From NCBI GenBank assembly GCA_038373865.1, contig JAXGGA010001021.1, positions 1 to 64,000 on the forward strand: a stretch of 64,000 nt of DNA, given 5' to 3'. Below are positions 9,702-20,960 of this stretch, in pieces (within the stretch, counting starts at the first letter, position 1; each line of letters begins with the position of its first letter). The DNA is from Uloborus plumipes. Taxonomy: Eukaryota; Arthropoda; Arachnida; Araneae; Uloboridae. The position numbers and the translations under genes are program-made. The notes under the pieces were generated by a model that searched no databases, was not told the origin of the DNA, and worked only from the letters and a program-made list of their open reading frames with translations.

Positions 9702-10700
9702 CTGTAATTAAAGTGGAGAGGTATAAAAATTCATCTTATACGATTGCTTAGAAAATAATAGTAGAGCTTAAGGGTAATAAAATTACTTCAAAAAAAAAAG
9801 GGAAAACACACACACATACACACAAGTAATTGCCTTTTTTTTCTGAAGTTTTACCAGAGAGCTGGAGCTAATTTTTCCCTACTGCAGAGCTCTTCCAGAT
9901 TTTAATAATTGTTCATTTATTTATTTACTTTTTCACCCTTTTGCGTACAGACCTGAAAATTAAAACTTTTAATTGGTAGCTAGTGTTTGATAAATGCTTT
10001 AACTTTGGCACAGTTTCTCAAAGTGTGGTCTGTGGACCCATGAGGGTTCACGAGCTCAGACGAGGCTGTTCTTTGTGCAAGCTTCCTAAAAATAATAGCA
10101 ATTGCAGGTGTAGAAATCTTATTTCAGTTTAAAAAATAATCACTTGTAAGGACTTAATAAGCATTCTGAGAAGAAAAAAAGAGTACCCTGTTTATGTACA
10201 CATAGGGGTACAGCGTAAACCCCCTCAAACTTTTGGCCCTAACACACATTGCCAATCCTAATTTGTGTTGGAGATATAATGTCTGACATTATGTCTCCAA
10301 CACAGATATTTGTATGTTTTCATACCACTATTTAAAATCCTAACATAACTCATGGCTATACGACTCATATAAAGAATGATCTCACTTAAACAAGGCTAAT
10401 ATTGTTCTGTTCACAAACTTTATTAACTTTGATATTACCAGTAATGTTTCTGTGGGTGTTAAGCATGAAAATGCATAAAATTAAAAAATATTTTCTCAAG
10501 CTGTAGCAAAAATTGGGTTTACATCAACTTCACTGTTCCTATTACTAGAATTTGGCTTTTTTAATTCCTCTAAAAGTTTTTTTTTTTGGGGGGGGGGGGG
10601 GGGGGAGGGGGTTCAAAAGTCGACTGACATACCATAATTCTTGGTCTGAAAAAATGCTGTCATAATATTTTTCTGGATAGCAAAAAAAAAAAACAAACTA
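9702..10700. other. Intergenic or MRPL35 5' intron; hAT-like end and small hairpin
   Basis: It contains an (AC)n patch at about 9806-9825 and a sequence at 10010-10040 (CAGTTTCTCAAAGTGTGGTC) that resembles a hAT transposon terminus with no partner seen. It also holds a 20-bp near-perfect hairpin at 10265-10306 and a T/G homopolymer block at 10578-10606. Confidence 0.4.
10265..10306. repeat. Short near-perfect inverted repeat (hairpin)
   Basis: About 20 bp of TGTGTTGGAGATATAATGTC meets its near-exact reverse complement with almost no loop and one mismatch. It could be the ends of a minimal palindromic MITE. It is too short-looped for a standard miRNA precursor. Confidence 0.6.
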
Positions 10701-10751
10701 CTAACATACAATATGAAGTTTCTGCGCTGCTGTGCCGTGGTCTGAGTGTAA

Positions 10752-10801
10752 GCATTCCAAACGTTTCGGTCGCAATTGCAGCGGCCATCTTCAGTGGGGT
10801 T
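10752..10801 (-). ncRNA. Hammerhead-like motif, left palindrome arm
   Basis: Minus strand: core CUGAAGA at 10794-10788, then an extra base, stem II GGCCGC/GCGACC with one mismatch, GAAA, CG, and UU as the putative cleavage dinucleotide. Stem I pairing is weaker than in the partner arm because the bases before the core read ACCCCA. Confidence 0.45.
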
Positions 10802-10889
10802 GACGGAGCTTCCAGGGAAGATTCCTTTCGACGACTGATGTCAGTCGTTTATCAGTCGTCGAAAGGAATCTTCCCAGGAAGCTCCGTCA

Positions 10890-10936
10890 ATGCCACTGAA
10901 GATGGCCGCTGCAATTGCGACCGAAACGTTTGGAAT
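10890..10936 (+). ncRNA. Hammerhead-like motif, right palindrome arm
   Basis: Stem I 5' AUGCCA is 10890-10895 and the core CUGAAGA 10896-10902. An extra U is at 10903. Stem II is 10904-10909 with 10917-10922 (one mismatch), and GAAA is 10923-10926. Stem III is reduced to CG (10927-10928), with UU at 10929-10930 and stem I 3' UGGAAU 10931-10936. All core bases fit. Such tiny stem III types are reported to work mainly as dimers (established for PLE/retrozyme hammerheads). Confidence 0.55.
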
Positions 10937-10983
10937 GCTTACACACGGACCACGGCACAACAGCCCGGAAACTTCATATTGTA

Positions 10984-12236
10984 TTGACACCGGCCGTGAA
11001 AGCCTTCACTCTTACATTAAACTACTAACAATTATGAACTAAAGGAACTTACTTTAGGAGAGAAGTACAACATCTAACTCCATTTTTCATAAAAACCAGT
11101 TTAAAAAATTAAGTTGCATACTTATGAAATTTACTCAGCATGGATAAAATAGTAATGAATTTTTTCTGGAATAAAATTTGATCAATATAACTGTACCACA
11201 TGATTTTGTTTTTAATTGTGAGACTATTGCTGCTATTTTTTGGACATAAATTAAAATAAAAAATATTGATGCATTAAAATTATTGAAACCGGTCCAACAG
11301 GCCCCATGGTCCAACCAAGGGTGGATCCAACTTCTAATGCGCTTTGGGAAAGGGAGGGGTCAAAGCACAAATTTTGTGTGAAAACCGATTATTATTAGTT
11401 AAATTTTTCAAAGTATAGTTCCACAAATAATTTTTTTAGGCCAGATTAGGTCGTTTAAGAGCGGGGTCATGACCCCCCCCCTGGATCAAACGAGCTCTAG
11501 CTCCCCTTACTATAAAATAATGTGCATCGAAGTACAATCCACAAGGTAAAAAATAATTTACAATGTACTTGTTACATAATTATTCATTTTATATGCGATC
11601 TGACAAAATATATTACTTACAAAACAGTGGAGTTTACACTTTTTGATAAGTTTTGTCTGTCTCCCCTTTTTTTGGTTTTAACATCGAAAAAGGCTCTTAC
11701 AATCAATTAAAAGAGTGTTTTATGCCTGGATCATTTAATAGCACCCTCAAGTGAAAGTTCATTTCTGAATTTAACATCTAGGTTTTCACTTTTGCTGTCT
11801 AATAACTCCACTAAGTCCGATATTTCTGGAACTGTTCAGGTTGTAAGTGTTGGACCACAATTAGTGAATTCTTCTTATAGAAATGATCATTTGAAAAATC
11901 ATCAATGCTACAGGCATTGATGCCTAAATTGTAACCCTCATCCAGGGTTTACACTATGGTAGGCAAAATTTTCTTATCTCAAATTGTTTTAATTTTTGTT
12001 ATTTCTTTTAATATAAATTTAAAACCTAACTCAACATTCTTCATTCTTATCTTAAACAAAATTATCTTGTTATTCTTCAATAAACAAATAATTATTACCC
12101 AAAAGGGGTTGATACTTAAATCAAGTATTTTATGGAAAATGCAGATTGTATTGCACTTGTTTTTTCTGATTACGTTTTTTAAGCTATAATTTACTCTAAA
12201 AAATTCTAGAACAGGCTCAAACAGTTATCTTTTTCT
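10984..12236. other. Intergenic, repeat-like patches
   Basis: AT-rich. A G/C-rich patch at 11290-11500 with GGGTGGATCC and a poly-C run (11476-11483) resembles the transposon-derived patches elsewhere in the window. No gene is recognised. Confidence 0.4.
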
Positions 12237-12243
12237 ACACCCA

Positions 12244-14405
12244 GCTATAGCTGAAAATTAGCGGTCGCCACTCGCCACGTGGCGATTAAAGTTGCAAAAG
12301 TGGCGATTAAAAAATGTGGCATCGATCGCCACCCTTGGTCGCCACTCTTGCTCAGTCACTCTAAACATTCCCAATCGAACCACATTTCCCCCCTCCTGTT
12401 CCGCGCTACTTCCGTGTATTTCTTTCCCCATCTCTTCTCCCCATCGCTAGAGGGAAAAATTGAGCCACAAGGAACCGCCATTTGTCTTTTGAACCCTGCA
12501 CGTGCCACCTGCTTTGGAATGGCTGCTTAGCGATCACGTGGGGGAAAGCGTAAAAGTGAAGAAGAGGAGTCACTTAAAATAACATCGTTTTTCGTTAAAA
12601 TGTTATATATTTTTAAACAGTTTTAATAAGATTAATTAAATCTCAATACAAATTTAAAACCCTTTTTCTTTTTCAGAGCATATATAAATAATTGAAACTT
12701 ATCATACTATTTTAATCAAGTACATGATGTGTTTAAATAAACAATTTAACTCTGGTTTCTTGTTTTTAGCATTATTTATTACTCTGTTTTTAAATGTTTC
12801 CAGTTGTTAACTAAAACTCATCATTATAAAATACTACATTCTTTTAGTCAGAAAATCAGCAAATATATATAGAGAAGATACGTATAACTACCGTATATAC
12901 TCGCGTATAGGTCGATCTCGTGTATAAGTCGACCCCCCTGTTTTTTAAGGAAAATCGGGAAAAAATCGAAAACCCGCGTATAAGTCGAGACCGCACTTTC
13001 TGAAATGATCGGGAACCTTTTGCCGCGATTTTTAAATATAAATGTTTTGAAAAGAAGGAAATTGAAATGCACTGGAACATTCTTGTGTTAAAAACAGCAC
13101 GATTGTCATTCCTTTTCAATAAAAGGGTTCATTTTTGCGATCTCGATATTTGTAAAACGGGACCGATCCGGGAATGTTTTACCGCGATTTTTAAATATAT
13201 AAGTGTTTTAAAAAGAAGGAAAATGGAATGCAGTGAGCTTTCTTGTGTTGAAAATAACCCGATTGTTATTCTTTTTTACAAAAAGAGTTCATTTTTGCGA
13301 TCGCGATTTTTGTAAAGGGTTCGATTTTACGATCGCGGTTTTTGTACGGGTTCGATTTTGCAGCGACGATTTTTGCTATTTGTTGCTTTTATTTTGCATT
13401 ATTATTATCAATAAATTTTGCGATGTAGCCGTATTACATTCTGTTTCAAAAGGATAAACACTATCAATCGGAAAATTCGCGAATTCGCAATTCCCGCAGT
13501 TTTCACGATGTCGGTCGTTTATTGTAAATATTTATTCTTTATTTCACAATCAAATCATGCAAAATACAGTAGAATGTATGAGTATTTACTTCTTTAGCGT
13601 CTGTTTAAAATAGTTGGACTGAATCTGAAAAATCTCCTCGTTTTTGAGTGTTTTTTTTTTCCAAAAGTTGTTCGGGAAAATTTTTCGGAAATTCTGCCCC
13701 GCGTATAAGTCGACCCCCTAACTTTCAACTTCATTTTTTGGACTAAATTTTTTGAATTATACGCGAGTATATACGGTATGCATTTTTGTTCTATATAAAA
13801 TGTTAGTTAAGTATTATGAATAGAGTAAGAAACTGGTTAATTACTTTTGACTTGATCTTATTTATGACTGAGCAAATGGGTAAATTTTGCGGTTCATGTA
13901 GAAATATATAACAGTTTGAGATGTTGTTTACAAAAAAAAAAAAAAAAAAATCATAAGGGTCCCTATGGTTTGCAAAATCAGTTAGTAATGCTCTAAAACT
14001 GAACTTTTCCTTGTTTTAGGCTGTACTTAAAGTTTAAATTCTTTTCTGTCTCTTCTGTAAAATTTTGTGCTTTTGAGTTGTATCACCTTTCTTACGTGAG
14101 CAATATTCTGATACTTTTTTTCGTTATTCATAAAAATTTGAAACATAAAGTGAAGCACTGTTTATACGATTTTAAAGGGACTGTATAAAGGAAACATACA
14201 AATAAATATACAACTTGTTGGTTTACATCAATATGTATTGACCGCTTCTGGAACTCATTTAAAAACATATAAAATGTAAAACGTATTAACAGTGCTTCGT
14301 TAGTTGCAGTTTTAAAAAGTGGCGACTAACTTTAAAAAGTGGAGACTAATATAATTGAGTCCACTGGCCACTGGCTACTAACCAAATTTCCCAGTTTTCA
14401 GCTAT
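12244..14405. mobile_element. 2.16-kb non-autonomous TIR element with ACACCCA target duplication
   Basis: The termini are GCTATAGCTGAAAA at 12244 and its reverse complement TTTTCAGCTAT ending at 14405. ACACCCA flanks both sides (12237-12243 and 14406-14412). Just inside each end are GTGGCGA(T/C)TA-type repeats (12287-12320 and 14318-14350). No transposase was found. It is interrupted by a second TIR element at 12889-13778. The 7- to 8-bp duplication suggests a hAT-type element, as inference. Confidence 0.6.
12889..13778. mobile_element. 890-bp TIR element nested in the 12.2-14.4 kb element
   Basis: The left end TACCGTATATACTCGCGTAT and the right end are exact inverted repeats over about 20 bp. 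Subterminal GTATAAGTCGACCCCC is repeated at 12931, 12977 and 13703. Inside, a unit of about 159 bp beginning near 13010 is repeated near 13169. The terminal TA dinucleotides may be a TA target duplication. No ORF of note. Confidence 0.75.
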
Positions 14406-14894
14406 ACACCCAACATGCACATACATATTATGATATCATACTACACAAATGCTGGTACTTAGTGTGAATAAGATTACACTGGAAAAGAAATACTCTTGTA
14501 AATAGCCTTTTAACATATTCACACAGATAAGCAACCCTTTTGTTACTTTTACCCAAAGCAGAAAACTCTTATTGGATATTTACCCAGGCATATATATCCT
14601 GGGTATTTACGCTTACAAATAAATACCTAGGTAATTTACATCACTATGGAGGCCAGTCCTGAATACTTGTTAGAGCTAGGATAAATTAGCACATGCCAAA
14701 CTGATTTAAAACAAAAAGCACAGCTGCATTTCAGGAATAAAAGCCAAATACTTATGGTAATAAGAACACTAATTACATCACCAAATCCTACTGAGACTGT
14801 TCTATATAGTTTTTGTTGTGTTTTAAATGTGCACCTCTTTTCACAACTCAAGCACCCAATTTCATTCCTAATACATTCCACCATAAATTTTCAG

Positions 14895-15043
14895 ATAAGC
14901 TTTTTGTGCAATTGGACAAAATGAATAAACCAGTAAACATACGAAAGCATGAAAGTTTGAATTCGTCAAAAACCAACAACCGAGAAATAGTACCGAGACT
15001 TCCAATAGTCTATGAGTACAAAACACAAAAAGAGTTGGTATAG
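14895..15043 (+). CDS. Possible terminal exon of an unrecognised gene
   Basis: A good acceptor (AATTTTCAG, AG 14893-14894) precedes 49 open codons, KLFVQLDKMNKPVNIRK through VYEYKTQKELV, with TAG at 15041-15043. The composition is ordinary for protein, but I recognise no family and found no partner exon. AATAAA is at about 15120. It may be chance. Confidence 0.22.
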
Positions 15044-15568
15044 CTTAATTTAAAAGCAATCGAAACCCCCCTATTTTTACGACGAGTATATATTAGTAAC
15101 CTAAATTTGGTACAAATGTAATAAATACATTACAAGAAACAGAAAACAAGCCGTGTGAAAATTATCTTACTCTTTACGCAAGAAGAAACTGCTTTCAATA
15201 AAGTAAGCATGTTTTCAATTTTCAAACACAATCACTAATAATATATCATGGTTTAAAATGGTAAAAAATCTTTTTGCACTTTTTAGCAAAGCAACAAACG
15301 TTTTATTACATTAGACGCTTAGGCGTTAAAAATGGTACGAAACCTAGAATCATAAGGGATAAGTCTCTTCTTATTACTTACTCCACTCCACTCAGTTTTC
15401 TCTCTCTCTCTCTACCTCAGGAGTTTTAACTGTATGATTGCAAACCGCAGATTTCGTTTGATTATAAACAAAAAAACCACATTGCCGCTCACGTGGTTGA
15501 GTTTAAATGTATGATTCGGTACAGATAACGACCTAGCGCTCTCTCTGCGTGTTATTTTTTTATTTAAA
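15044..15568. promoter_or_regulatory. POLR1E 5' flank / probable promoter
   Basis: It contains a (TC)n tract at 15398-15415 and a CACGTG E-box at 15491-15496, 73 bp before the POLR1E start codon. The start context is an AT-rich TTTATTTAAA. Promoter role is inferred from position only. The missing MRPL35 first exon could lie on the other strand here, but no frame fitted convincingly. Confidence 0.35.
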
Positions 15569-16756
15569 ATGCTTGAAGACAAGGAAGACGATGAAAGCTG
15601 CAAGCTGAAACTCAGCAAACACATCGGCAAGCGGCCCCCAGCATCGATCGTCGAGTTTACCAACGGGAGCGTCAACTTTGCCGCTGAACAAATTCTCCAT
15701 TTCAACAGGTATCGGTCTAGCATGGAATCGGACTCGGCTAACAGTGTGAAGAGAATCATGAGCGCCACGAACGGAAGAATGAGCTACTCTGGCGAATCGC
15801 AACTGACCGATGGACCCCTCAGATATTTCGTAGGGGTCCGCAACAAGCAGACAGGTAAGATGAAACTATACGATACCGAGTTTTTCCGCTTGAAGCCAAT
15901 CCTGAAGCCTCCAAAAATAAAACAGGAGAAAAAAGAGAGGAATTACCGGAGGGATGTGGATGATCTTGTCACCAATTTCGGAAGCAAGATGGGCAAGCGG
16001 ATTGTGAACTCCCGGCTTAGCCGAGCCGTCGATCCGGCTCACATGGAGGCTAGCTTAGATGGCTTGACGATTGACGACAGCATCACCGTGTCACCATCGG
16101 TCAATGTCGCTGACAACATCGACTATATACCAACCAGAAACGTGGAAGCAATGACACCGGAAGACGTTTACGATATTGACGCCATCATCACCAAGGATGA
16201 GTGTTATTCCCTTGCGAATGAAGAGCAAAAACTGATGAACGCGACCCCCGAAAACGTATCTGAGTGGAAAGATGGGAAAGTCTACTGCAAGTATGTCTTG
16301 GCCCACATCGAAGCTGGACTTGAAGATCCACAAAAGGCCAGGTACCTTGCATGTTACAACCTGATGGCGACTTTCATAAATTACCCGTACACAGAGTTTC
16401 GTAAGAAATCAGCCGCCTTTGAAATTCCCGAACCTTTTCGGCAAAGATTTCTGGAGGAGTTCACCTCGACTTCAATGACTACTGCCGGAAGGAATCAAAG
16501 ATCGTTTCCTCCTAAGATGAAAGATAAACTTTTGTCCCGTATGATCGTCTTGGCGCTATTCATCGATGATTTTAGCGTGGATTCAAGCTTGATCCATGCC
16601 GACGTTAAGTTTAGTTTGAACCACATCATAAGCGTTGGGCAAATTCTAGGTTGTTATGTCAAGAAGAAAAATTCCACCAGTTCGGTTAAGCTGTTGGAAT
16701 TGCGTGTACCTTTGAACGTTTTTAACCCCAAGGTTTTTCGGAAGAAGAATTTTTAA
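15569..16756 (+). CDS. POLR1E: DNA-directed RNA polymerase I subunit RPA49 (POLR1E/PAF53)
   Basis: 395 residues, an intact single exon. RPA49 pairs with RPA34/PAF49 as a TFIIF-like dimer on RNA polymerase I and assists initiation and elongation on rDNA. The N-terminal dimerisation barrel (about residues 20-115) shows FTNGSVNF, MSYSGES and RYFVGVRNKQTGKMKLYDTE. A charged linker follows (KPPKIKQEKKERNYR), then the C-terminal tandem winged-helix region (about 190-395) with PEDVYDIDAIITKDE and LLSRMIVLALFIDDF. Length matches the family (about 400-420). ATG 15569 is the only start that keeps the N-terminus. Codon use is clearly more GC-rich than its surroundings. Lack of introns is unusual for this gene in animals and raises the possibility of a functional retrocopy; I see no poly(A) scar. 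Confidence 0.9.
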   Translation: MLEDKEDDESCKLKLSKHIGKRPPASIVEFTNGSVNFAAEQILHFNRYRSSMESDSANSVKRIMSATNGRMSYSGESQLTDGPLRYFVGVRNKQTGKMKLYDTEFFRLKPILKPPKIKQEKKERNYRRDVDDLVTNFGSKMGKRIVNSRLSRAVDPAHMEASLDGLTIDDSITVSPSVNVADNIDYIPTRNVEAMTPEDVYDIDAIITKDECYSLANEEQKLMNATPENVSEWKDGKVYCKYVLAHIEAGLEDPQKARYLACYNLMATFINYPYTEFRKKSAAFEIPEPFRQRFLEEFTSTSMTTAGRNQRSFPPKMKDKLLSRMIVLALFIDDFSVDSSLIHADVKFSLNHIISVGQILGCYVKKKNSTSSVKLLELRVPLNVFNPKVFRKKNF

Positions 16757-19700
16757 ATATTTTATAAATTTTATTGTATAAAACTAGACTTTTGACATAC
16801 AACACTTTCTATTTTTAAAAGTGGAAACTTCTTAGTAAGAATTCAAATTCTTTTATATCTTGAATTTTAAAAAGATGTTTTATTTTGATTAAACATACAT
16901 ATGATATACACTAGTGGACTAGATTCTGGACACTTCAAAGATTGCATCATTTAACATCGTATATAATAAATTATTAGATTTATTTATTGCACTTAATTCA
17001 TGTATTTATTATTTCTTTAATATTCGCATTCATTTCATGTGACTGTTACATCTATTTTTATTTTTAATTATTAAACAAAAACAAACATAAAAATTATAAT
17101 GTAATTTGACAATATTAAGTCAATATTTTGTAGGATAACCATTAGTTTTTTTATCAGATTTTGTTGCTGAACTTTATTATCTGAATAAAAGCTCAGTTAA
17201 AAACAATTTTTGTTTATAGTTTTCAGAAAAAAATAAAATAAAGGTAATATTCACATAAAATGAATGCATACATATTAGAGAAGTTATAAATAAATGATTT
17301 AAGTAAAATAAATAAATCTAACGATGTTAAAGGATTAAATCTTTGAAAAACTGAAAATTATCAAAAATTATGTTCACTTGTGTATATTGCAGTGTGATTC
17401 CAAAATGCCTTTAAACTCAACTTTAGATGTTTACATATTGTTTTAACAAACTTTAAATTATACAATGAAAATTTGTTCTTTAGCATTTAAATTATTTTAC
17501 TCTTGAATTATAAAAACAAGTAATTTTAATTACAATTACCCATTTGCAAACTAGAGATAAGAAATAATTGGGAAAATAACTGATTTTTTTTTTTTTTTTT
17601 TTTTTTTTAAGGGGTTTATTTCCTACCACAAAATTATGTATTCAGAAATTTATAATTACTTGCATTCCAATATTTTTTTTTTTTTTGTTAAAATATTTTT
17701 TATGCTCCCATACCCAGGGACCGCGCTAAGCATTCGCCACCTCGCCAAATGCGATAAAATCGAAAATTCGGCGAAAAAAATTCTGATTTGGCTAAAGTAT
17801 TGACGAACGGAAAATTGTCAGAAATTTCTTTTGGTGGAAAAATAAATATGTATTGCATTAAGAAATCAAATAATTTAAATTCTTTGACTAAAACTTTCGA
17901 AATTTGGCTCAGACTTTTGAAGTTTGGCTAATTTCTTGACTATCAAATTAAAATCCTTAGCTCGGGCCTTGCATACCTCACATGAAAACATTAATTTTGA
18001 TAAAACTGCAAGATAATCTAATTTCCCTGTACACCTGAGAACAATTTGCGACTTTCCTTTTTTCCATGAAACGTATACAGAACATAATAAGTGTCTCAAT
18101 AAAATCAATTAGTCAAAATGTTTGAGTATAAATTGTAGGCACTTGCAATATATATTCGTTTAAAACCTCACAATTTACGCAAAATAAAGTAAATAGTAAT
18201 TTGTCAGAATATTTGATCTATAACAATTTACAAAAATCACGTATCTTACTTATAAAAGGATTTGATTGATGATTTGACTAATTTATATAATTTAATTTTT
18301 GGTGTTTTAAACTAAGAAAGCTATTTGATTGGGTTTTTTTTTTTCATAAGAAAGTTTTTTTGTATATTTTTGTGAAAAAAAGGAAAATAGATTTCATACA
18401 TCTTTAAATATTTAGCATTATTTATGTTTTCTGAGAAAATGTAACTATTCAATACATTTTAGTTTGGTATTTTTTCAATAATAAAAAATGTTTTCCCAAC
18501 ATTTGAAAATTTCCAGAAGTATTACATCACAATTGCAAATTTATACAAATTGCCATCAATTAGCATTCTCGTAGCTTTTTTCTCACTTTTATTTGCCACA
18601 GTAAAATTGCATACTCAGGAAGTCTGTTAATTCTTAGAATATTTCTTTATTTTTCTGCTAAATCTTTTTGTTAGTCAACAAGAAAAGATTGTTATTTTGG
18701 TTTATTTTTCCATGCCAAATCTTGCCTTAAAATCCAAAATTAAGATACGAACTGCACTTCAGTGACTTTTTAATACTGTTTTATTATTGTGGTAGTAACT
18801 CATTTATTTCACATGTTGTGTCTGAGTGATTCACTCTTTTGTGATTCTTTTTTGTGAAATTACATCAATTAAATATATTTTTTAACATGTCATCCCTTTA
18901 TTATGTGTTTTTTTTCTGTCATAGTAAAAAAACATAAAAAGTCTTAATTATTAGAATGTTTGTTTAGTTTCCCACTTAACTTTTTTATGTGTCAACAAAA
19001 ACAGATTGTTATTATTTTGGTTTATTTTTTTATGCAAAATCTTGCCTAAAATCCAAATAGAAGATACAAACTGCAATTTAGTGACTTTTTTTAATATTGT
19101 GCTATATTATTAAACTCACTTATTATTTTGCATGCTGAGTGATTCCCTTTCAATGGATGTAGCTATAATTTTCTGTTTTGTGAAATTTACATTATTGTAA
19201 TGTTTTTATAACGTGTGTGTCATCCCTTTATTACATTTTTTTCTTTTATTGTAGAAGAAATTTTATCACTCTTTTAGTTATGATTATCTTTAATTCAATT
19301 TTATCTTTATTAATTTTAATTCAATTTTATCTTCATAAAATCGACAACAACAAAAAACATTCAGCATTTTTGCAACAATTTAGTTTATGCTTATTTTACT
19401 GATCCTGAAAGAAAATGTTATTAAAAAATATATATGATTTTATTTTCTTATTGATACACAGACATATACCTTTATGCATTGCTAATGTTTCCTACAGGGG
19501 ACCTATTATAAAACTTAATAGCCTGTCAATAAATTTATTTTTGTTTTAATGCTTGTGTCTTGTATAGTGAGAATGCCTTACTTCACGATTATTTTAGTTT
19601 GCTTATTCGTTTCTCCCACTTATTAGCTGAGAATTGAATGTTTCTAAAGTATAATGGGTATTTAATTAAGAAAAAGAAAAGATTAAACTTCATGTTGAAT

Positions 19701-20600
19701 GCAGTGATCCTAAAGCTACTCCTACTGCACCGCCGAATACCACCTGCTCCAAAGCGGTTTTTTTTTATTTATTTATTTTGAGCTCAAAACGCTTCCGTCG
19801 TCAAAATCGCTGTTTTATTACGAATTTGTTACCGAAATCTTTGGTTTCAGTGTCTATATTTTTATTTCTGTTTTAGTCTTAATGTTTTAAAATCTTAAAA
19901 CAGTCGGAAAATAGCGTTAGGGTTTGTGCAGAACGTGCAATCTTTTTGCATCCTTTACAGGAATTGAAACTTTCGCTTTCAGATAATTTCTTAATCCTCT
20001 GTAAAGCTTTAGCTCATGCCTTGTCGTATTATTTTTCATGCAAACGAAAAATTTAATTTTTAAAACTTTGGTCTGTGAAAGCCTCTGTAAAATACGAAAA
20101 CTGGCGATTTATTTCAATTCCCTTCAGTTAAAAGATAATTTTGATGAATCTGCCATTCTTAACATTTATTTAATGGAATACTTGTGTAGTTTTAGTTGCT
20201 TAAAAAAAGGTAACGTGTTTTTTTTTTTAATTGCCATAAACTTAGAAAAACGATGATCAAAACAAAACTTTTAGCTTCTCTGCATGTTTGACCTCTAAAT
20301 GTTTTTTTTTTTTTTTTGACCTGAGCATTTATGATGCTAAAAGGTTAGACAAAAAACCTAACGCTAAAAAAAAAGATTTTAGAATTGAATTTAGAAAGGA
20401 AAAAGGTCTGAAATTTGAGATGTGTTCATGAGTTTCGAATATTTTGCTCAAGTACAATTACATGTATAATGTATACTCAATTAAAAATTTAAGAAATAAT
20501 TTCCAGTGAAATTCTTCTTACCATTAGTTACAAATTGCCAAAACTTTGTCCAGTTATTGATTTATATTGGATTATTAATTGATATTTACTTGGATACAAA
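16757..20600. other. Intergenic AT-rich region
   Basis: No gene is seen. Contents: poly-T at 17583-17608; a GGCGA/TTCGCC-rich patch at 17714-17800 resembling the termini of the 12.2-kb element; and an imperfect direct duplication, with 18600-18900 resembling 18930-19240 (both carry TTGTTATT..GGTTTATTTTT, ATGC(C/A)AAATCTTGCC and CATCCCTTTATTA). Confidence 0.5.
18600..19240 (+). repeat. Diverged tandem duplication, ~310-bp unit
   Basis: Two successive segments share the same order of blocks: AGATTGTTATT, GGTTTATTTTT, AATCTTGCC, AAACTGCA/GAACTGCA, CAGTGACTTTTT or TAGTGACTTTTT, GTGATTC, TTTTGTGAAATT and CATCCCTTTATTA. It is non-coding. Confidence 0.6.
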
Positions 20601-20639
20601 GTTTTTGTGTGATATAAAGTGTTTTAACAATCGGAAAAA

Positions 20640-20900
20640 AGAAAAATCCGACTACTTCACCTGACATTGCACCATCTGATTTCCCTTTTTGCGATCTATA
20701 TGTGAAAAACAAACTTGAAAACGTGGCTTGTATCCCAGTAGCTTTATTTTAAGATATTTTGCTCTTTAAAAAAAAAAATCTATCCGGGATTTAAAATTTA
20801 CTACTAGATGGCAAAATGCCCTTGATAACGAGTATAATTATATCGTTGATTCAAAATAAAAACTTTTAACGATTGACTTTTGTTTGAAAAAAAACGACAT
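20640..20900 (+). pseudogene. mariner-type transposase C-terminal fragment
   Basis: The reading gives SPDIAPSDFPFCDLY (the YSPDLAPSD catalytic-D region of mariner transposases). After in-frame stops and a frameshift it gives LLDRWQNALDNEYNYIVDSK, matching the usual mariner C-terminus. Several stops make it dead. No TIR was identified. Confidence 0.65.
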
Positions 20901-20960
20901 TACTTTCCTGTCTGCCTAATATTTTCGAATTCCTAAACATAATACCTAAGACGATATGTA

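Larger units (their letters stand above)
10707..10983. repeat. 277-bp palindrome with 132-bp arms, PLE-terminus-like
   Basis: The left arm (10707-10838) and right arm (10852-10983) are close reverse complements separated by about 13 bp. The symmetry covers everything from the outer TACAATATGAAG block to the inner GACGACTGA. The differences are few, mostly near 10797-10801 against 10890-10895. Each arm carries a hammerhead-like motif. PLEs are known to have terminal repeats in inverted orientation, so this may be the fused ends of one. No coding sequence. Confidence 0.82.

Noticed and set aside
10010..10090. hAT transposon copy starting CAGTTTCTCAAAGTGTGG
   Set aside because: No matching right terminus or target duplication found, so only mentioned as a solo end.
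15412..15802. Minus-strand ORFs at the POLR1E 5' end as MRPL35 exon 1
   Set aside because: No ATG-led frame ends with the phase-1 donor needed to join 9701; the frames are antisense to POLR1E.
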